DNA of 17,574 bases from the NCBI GenBank assembly GCA_050747865.1, contig JBOGJI010000084.1, forward strand, positions 1 to 17,574, given 5' to 3'. The translations under genes were made by a program, and so were the position numbers. The notes below the pieces were generated by a model. The model did not search any database. It worked only from the letters and a program-made list of their open reading frames with translations, and had not been told where the DNA came from. Below are positions 14,219 to 17,574 of this stretch, in pieces. The stretch comes from JBOGJI01 sp050747865. Its GTDB lineage: Bacteria; Acidobacteriota; Thermoanaerobaculia; Multivoradales; JAHEKO01. Positions within the stretch are counted from its first letter, which is position 1. Every line of letters starts with the position of its first letter.

Positions 14219-15070
14219 TTATCGCCTCGCGATTTTATCGTAAAGCCGCATCAGCTCCTCCTCGTTGTGGAAGCGGATGCGGATCTCTCCACCGGTGCCG
14301 CGTCGCCGGATCTCCACCCGGGTCTGCAGCTCCCGCGTGAGCCGCTCCGCGGCCGCCTGGGCGTGCACGTCCGGCTCGGCGGCGCGCCGCGCGCGAGGGC
14401 CTCGGGTCGCCCGCTGCACGCGCTGCTCGATGGCGCGGGCCGACAGCCCCTCGGCGACCGCCAGGCGGGCCAGCCGGAGCTGCGCTTCCCCCTCGAGCGC
14501 GAGCAGCGGGCGGGCCTGGCCGGCGGTGAGCCGTCCCTCGCGCAATAGGGTCTGGATCTCCTCCGGGAGCTGGAGCAGGCGCAGGGAGTTGGAGATCGCG
14601 GGTCGGCTGCGTCCGACGCGCCGCCCGATCTCCTCGTGCGACAGGCCGTGCTCCTCGGCGAGACTGCGGAAGGCCTGCGCCTCCTCCAGCGCGTCGAGAT
14701 CGGTGCGCTGGAGGTTCTCCACCAGGGCGACCTCCAGCAGCTCCCGGTCCCCGACCGCCTCGCGGACGACCACGGGGACTTCGGCCAGCCCGGCGCGGCG
14801 GGCCGCCCGCCAGCGGCGCTCGCCGGCTACGATCTGGTAGGAGCCGTCGCCCGCTTGGGAGACGATCAGGGGCTGGATCACGCCCTGGGCGCGGATCGAG
14901 TCGGCGAGCTCCTGCAGACCCTCCTCGTCGAAGGTGCTGCGCGGCTGCCGGCGGTTGGGCTTCAACTGATCCACCGGGACGACGAGTGGCGTCGGCTGCG
15001 GGCTCGGCTGCGGCACGTCCTCGATCAGGGCGTCCAGGCCCCGTCCCAGACCTCGCTTGCGGGCGCTCAT
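14219..15070 (-). CDS. parB: Chromosome-partitioning protein ParB (Noc/Spo0J family)
   Basis: A protein of 283 residues. It is a CTP-dependent DNA clamp that loads at parS and drives origin segregation with ParA. The N-terminus RGLGRGLDALI is the ParA-interacting peptide. NRRQPRSTFDEEGL begins the CTP-binding domain, with the catalytic boxes GERRWRAAR (83-91) and VENLQRTDL (117-125). The parS-reading helix-turn-helix is at about 142-168 (LSHEEIGRRVGRSRPAISNS). A linker of about 40 residues leads to a C-terminal dimer domain (about 240-283). AAGGAGG, overlapping the parA stop codon TAA, sits 5 bases before the ATG, so it is coupled to parA with a 10-base gap. Confidence 0.96.
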   Translation of the reverse strand: MSARKRGLGRGLDALIEDVPQPSPQPTPLVVPVDQLKPNRRQPRSTFDEEGLQELADSIRAQGVIQPLIVSQAGDGSYQIVAGERRWRAARRAGLAEVPVVVREAVGDRELLEVALVENLQRTDLDALEEAQAFRSLAEEHGLSHEEIGRRVGRSRPAISNSLRLLQLPEEIQTLLREGRLTAGQARPLLALEGEAQLRLARLAVAEGLSARAIEQRVQRATRGPRARRAAEPDVHAQAAAERLTRELQTRVEIRRRGTGGEIRIRFHNEEELMRLYDKIARR

Positions 15071-15080
15071 GCGGTCCTCC

Positions 15081-15839
15081 TTAGAGTCTGCGAAAGACTC
15101 TCAAATACTCGCGGGCCAGGTCCAGATAGGCCTCGGCTCCGCGGCTGGCGATGTCGTACTGGCCGATCGGCATGCCGTGGCTCGGCGCCTCGGCCAGCCT
15201 GATGTTGCGTGGAATCACGGTGTCGAACACCTGGGCCCCGAAGTGCCGGCGCACCTCCTGGGCGACCTCGCGGGAGAGGTTGGTGCGTTCGTCGTACATG
15301 GTGAGGAGGATGCCGAGCAGGCGCAGACGGGGATTCAAGCCTGCCTGCAGGCGGCGGATGGTGGCGATGAGCTCCGAGATTCCCTCGAGGGCCAGGTATT
15401 CGCACTGCAGCGGCACCAGCACGGCGTCCGCCGCCACCAGAGCCACCACCGTCAGATGACCGAGGGAGGGCGGGCAGTCGAGCAGGATCGTGCCGTACCG
15501 CTCGCGCAGCGGCTCGATCACGGTGGCGAGATCGCGCTGCCAGCCCTCGACTCCTACCAGCTCCACCTCCAGACCCACCAGGTCGCGATCGGTGGGGAGC
15601 AGATCGAGACCGGGGAAGCCGCTGTCGCGGATGGCGGCGTCGACCGGCGCGGCTCCGGACAGCGCGTGGTAGAGGTGGGGGTTGCCCGCCTGGGCTCCCA
15701 GGCTGTGCGTCGCGTTGCCCTGGGGATCGCAGTCGACGAGCAGCACGCGGTGGTCCAGCGAGCCCAGGGTGGCCCCGAGATTGATCGCGGTGGTGGTCTT
15801 GCCCACCCCTCCCTTCTGGTTCGCCACGGCGAGGATCAT
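15081..15839 (-). CDS. parA: Chromosome-partitioning ATPase ParA (Soj family)
   Basis: A protein of 252 residues, the length of the chromosomal Soj type without an N-terminal DNA-binding domain. Deviant Walker A KGGVGKTTTAINLG (9-22), Walker A' LLVDCDPQGNAT (33-44), Walker B ILLDCPPSLG, and conserved later segments TMYDERTNLS and VFDTVIPRNIRLAEAPSHG. ATP-bound dimers coat the nucleoid and are released by ParB, moving the origin region. The ribosome binding site GGAGGTG is well placed before ATG 15839. It lies between rsmG (21-base gap) and parB. Confidence 0.97.
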   Translation of the reverse strand: MILAVANQKGGVGKTTTAINLGATLGSLDHRVLLVDCDPQGNATHSLGAQAGNPHLYHALSGAAPVDAAIRDSGFPGLDLLPTDRDLVGLEVELVGVEGWQRDLATVIEPLRERYGTILLDCPPSLGHLTVVALVAADAVLVPLQCEYLALEGISELIATIRRLQAGLNPRLRLLGILLTMYDERTNLSREVAQEVRRHFGAQVFDTVIPRNIRLAEAPSHGMPIGQYDIASRGAEAYLDLAREYLRVFRRL

Positions 15840-15860
15840 CGTGTCACCTCCGCTCCTCGT

Positions 15861-16496
15861 TCAGGCCCGCGGCCGGTACGCGAGCACCCGTCGTGTTCGG
15901 CCCGGCAGGGGTTGCTCCCGGACCCGGCGCCACCCTTCGGGCACCGGGGGATCGTCGCGGCCGGCCCAGAACAGGACCTCTCCGCCGGCGCGGAGCCTCT
16001 CCGCCAGGGGCTCGAGCTCCCGCGGTTTGAGCTTCAGGGCGCGCACGGTGATGCGATCCAGGTCGGTCGGGAGGCCCTCCGGAAGGGCGGCGCCGACTCT
16101 AGCATCGACCACCTGCACGGCCACACCGGCGCGGCGGGCCGCCGTGCGCAGGAACGTCGCCTTGCGTCCGTGCGGCTCGACCAGGGTGACCCGCCAGTCC
16201 GGCCGCGCCGCCGCCAGCACCCAGCCGGGAAACCCCGCGCCGGAGCCGAGGTCGAGCAGGCGGCCAGGCTCCGGCGGCAGCAACGGCAGCGCAGCCAGCG
16301 ACTCGCCGTAGTGGCGCTCGACCAGCTCCACGGCGGTGCCCGGCCCGATCAGGGAGAGCCTGGGATTCCAGCGCGCGAGCTCCAGATAGTGGGCATAGAG
16401 GGAGGCCGCCAGACGCGAATCCAGGACGCCGGCCGTGGACGCCGCCAGGCGATCGTGGAACTCCTGGGGTGTGAGCCGAAGGAGGGAGATCCCCAT
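15861..16496 (-). CDS. rsmG: 16S rRNA (guanine-527-N7)-methyltransferase RsmG
   Basis: A protein of 211 residues, normal for the family. It methylates N7 of G527 in 16S rRNA using S-adenosylmethionine; loss causes low-level streptomycin resistance in studied species. Motifs: YLELARWNPRLSLIGPG near 37-53, RHYGESLAALPLL at 61-73, the SAM-binding loop LLDLGSGAGFPG (80-91), and VTLVEPHGRKATFL. No strong ribosome binding site precedes ATG 16496, but the family N-terminus fits. It is first in the rsmG-parA-parB run, the common order beside the origin. Confidence 0.95.
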   Translation of the reverse strand: MGISLLRLTPQEFHDRLAASTAGVLDSRLAASLYAHYLELARWNPRLSLIGPGTAVELVERHYGESLAALPLLPPEPGRLLDLGSGAGFPGWVLAAARPDWRVTLVEPHGRKATFLRTAARRAGVAVQVVDARVGAALPEGLPTDLDRITVRALKLKPRELEPLAERLRAGGEVLFWAGRDDPPVPEGWRRVREQPLPGRTRRVLAYRPRA

Positions 16497-16677
16497 GCTC
16501 GGATTGTCACCGATTCCGGCCCGTCACGCCATCACGCGGAGTGGCGATCTGGTGGCCGGTGACCGCTGGCCGACGGCTACCGGGCGACGGGCCGCGCCGC
16601 AACCAGCGGGGTCTTGACTGCGGCCACGTTCCACGCGAAACTTGACGGTGAAACAAATCTCGGCCGGGGAGGATCCA
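16497..16677. promoter_or_regulatory. Divergent control region of rsmG-parAB and the LAGLIDADG gene
   Basis: This 181-base gap must hold the promoters of the rsmG run (minus) and of the small plus-strand gene. On the plus strand TTGACT at 16614-16619 followed after 17 bases by GAAACT (16637-16642) is a possible but weak promoter. The parS-like palindrome lies between and over these elements. No clear minus-strand promoter is visible. Confidence 0.35.
16627..16642. promoter_or_regulatory. parS: parS-like site (ParB binding centromere)
   Basis: The core GTTCCACGCGAAAC (16628-16641) matches 12 of 14 bases of the conserved bacterial parS core GTTTCACGTGAAAC, and the full 16-mer matches 12 of 16. 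A second, half-preserved copy overlaps the end of this one (16640-16655): its right half GGTGAAACA contains the perfect GTGAAACA arm, while its left half is lost. parS sites cluster near parAB and the origin, and the ParB here has an ordinary parS-reading helix, so the site is plausible. Binding has not been shown. Confidence 0.6.
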
Positions 16678-17016
16678 ATGGTCGAGCAATCTGTTCTGAC
16701 GTCCTTCGAAGAGGGGTATCTGGTCGGCGTGCTCGTGGGGGAGGGGCACTTCGGCGGCGACGGGCGCCAGCCGCAGATCACTCTCCGCATGCACACCGAC
16801 CACGAGGCCCTGTTCCGGTGGCTGGAGGGCCGTCTGCCGGGGGGCCGCCTGTACGGCCCCTACCACCACGGCGGCCGCAGCTACTTCCAGTGGATGGCGC
16901 GCGGGGTATTCCTGCGGCAGGTCCTGGTGCCGCTGCTCGACCGGCGCATGCGGCCGGAGCTGGACGGCAGGGCGTGGAGCCGCTACCGGCAGATGAAGGC
17001 CGACTACGGGTTGTGA
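16678..17016 (+). CDS. Small free-standing LAGLIDADG-type protein
   Basis: A protein of 112 residues with one LAGLIDADG helix: YLVGVLVGEGHFGGDGRQPQ, where LVGVLVGEG (15-23) aligns with LAGLIDADG and Glu22 sits at the catalytic acid position. ITLRMHTDHEALFRWLEGRL and GGRLYGPYHHGGRSYFQWMA then follow the fold's beta-strand-helix order, and LRQVLVPLLD closes it. Single-motif members act as homodimers, either as homing endonucleases or as domesticated DNA-binding proteins (as in WhiA). There is no intron or intein around it. GGGGAGG lies 5 bases before ATG 16678, which fixes the start. It sits between jag and rsmG on the opposite strand, and its last 13 bases overlap the end of jag. Cleavage activity cannot be judged. 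Confidence 0.7.
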   Translation: MVEQSVLTSFEEGYLVGVLVGEGHFGGDGRQPQITLRMHTDHEALFRWLEGRLPGGRLYGPYHHGGRSYFQWMARGVFLRQVLVPLLDRRMRPELDGRAWSRYRQMKADYGL

Positions 17017-17574
17017 GCCGGTCGCACCTGGACCCGCTTGAGCAGCCCCTGCCCCTGACTCTCGGTGACTACCGTGGGGTCGTCGGCCAGCGTCAGGTGG
17101 ACGATGCGGCGCTCGTCGGGCCGCATGGGCGCCAGCGTCCGGGGGCGGCCCCTGCGGCTCACCTCGCCGGCGGTGCGCTGGGCCAGGTCGCGCAGCTGCT
17201 CCTCCCGGATCTCACGGAAGTTGCCGCAGTCGACCCGGCAGGGCACGCCCTCTCCGGTCTCGCCTCGCACCAGGCGGGGCAGCAGGTGCTCCAGGGCGTG
17301 CAGCAGGCGACCGAAGCGGGCGGTGACCCGCGCCTCGTCGGCGCCCCACAGCTCGATCTCCAGCCGCTCCTCGCCCTGCAGCACGGCGAACTCCATCTCC
17401 AGCTCCGCCACCGCAAGCAGCTTCTCCAGGGCCGCGCCCGCGGCCTCGGCCACCGGGCCCTCGGCCGCTGGGAAGCGCTCGACCGCCCGCCGCGGACGGT
17501 CTCCCAGGGAGACCATGGCCGCCTCGCCGCCGCCCCGCCGCCGGGGACGCCCGCCCGAGCCGCGGCCCTCGTTC
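17004..17574 (-). CDS. jag: Jag/KhpB RNA-binding protein, C-terminal part (runs off the right edge)
   Basis: The visible part is a KH domain (about ALEKLLAVAELEMEF to LHALEHLLPRLV) followed by an R3H domain: RVDCGNFREIREEQLRDLAQ, then LAPMRPDERRIVHLTLADD with the Arg-x3-His motif, then VVTESQGQGLLKRVQV. This is the KH-R3H layout of Jag (SpoIIIJ-associated protein, KhpB), an RNA-binding protein tied to cell envelope growth. An ATG at 17516 exists, but the frame remains open to the window edge with a Gly/Arg-rich linker (GRGSGGRPRRRGGEAA), as expected between the N-terminal Jag_N domain and KH. The gene is therefore probably cut by the window, with yidC expected beyond. Confidence 0.88.
   Translation of the reverse strand, partial: NEGRGSGGRPRRRGGGEAAMVSLGDRPRRAVERFPAAEGPVAEAAGAALEKLLAVAELEMEFAVLQGEERLEIELWGADEARVTARFGRLLHALEHLLPRLVRGETGEGVPCRVDCGNFREIREEQLRDLAQRTAGEVSRRGRPRTLAPMRPDERRIVHLTLADDPTVVTESQGQGLLKRVQVRPAHNP

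Noticed and set aside
14211..14222. An intrinsic terminator for the phosphatase-like gene
   Set aside because: A T-run is present but no stable stem lies directly upstream of it.
1..17574. CRISPR array, insertion sequence, tRNA or rRNA
   Set aside because: No regularly spaced repeats, transposase motifs with terminal repeats, or cloverleaf/rRNA sequence was recognised by eye on either strand.

Overview
The window is a high-GC bacterial chromosomal segment of about 17.6 kb, densely packed, with short or overlapping gene junctions and frequent GTG starts. All genes assigned below look like ordinary bacterial chromosomal genes. The gene mix (tandem signal peptidases I, a DUF3604 lipoprotein, a FimT-like pilin with a DGDGDG motif, and a jag-rsmG-parA-parB order) would fit an Acidobacteriota-like or other deep-branching Gram-negative lineage. 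That placement is inference from gene content only; there is no rRNA or tRNA to anchor it.

Layout. (1) 1-3935, minus strand: a lipoprotein with a DUF3604 (PHP-like) domain is translationally coupled by a 4-base overlap to a polytopic membrane protein resembling GT-C glycosyltransferases. (2) 4230-5526: a low-density decay zone. It holds an intact small antitoxin-like gene, its BrnT/DUF497-type toxin partner broken by an internal out-of-frame deletion, a fragment resembling the C-terminal half of a Phd-type antitoxin, and further unrecognised coding scraps. (3) 5527-8738, minus strand: comEA-like DNA-uptake protein, FimT/GspH-like prepilin, cutA, and an aldehyde dehydrogenase family gene that has no ordinary start codon at its apparent N-terminus. 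(4) 9111-10516, plus strand: two overlapping signal peptidase I genes. (5) 10517-12282, minus strand: pyrD-pyrF, the last steps of UMP synthesis, convergent with the peptidases. (6) 12281-14068, plus strand: a membrane protein with an alkaline-phosphatase-superfamily domain that has lost several metal ligands. (7) 14219-16496, minus strand: rsmG-parA-parB, chromosome segregation plus 16S rRNA methylation. (8) 16627-17574: a parS-like palindrome, a small free-standing LAGLIDADG protein on the plus strand, and the C-terminal part of jag (khpB) running off the right edge.

Region 8 continues the conserved origin-proximal order (yidC)-jag-rsmG-parA-parB, so the window probably lies near oriC. The most unusual features are the LAGLIDADG gene inserted between jag and rsmG, with a ParB-site-like palindrome in its upstream region, the degenerate phosphatase divergent from pyrD, and the decayed toxin-antitoxin zone. 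No CRISPR array, insertion sequence, tRNA or rRNA was seen.
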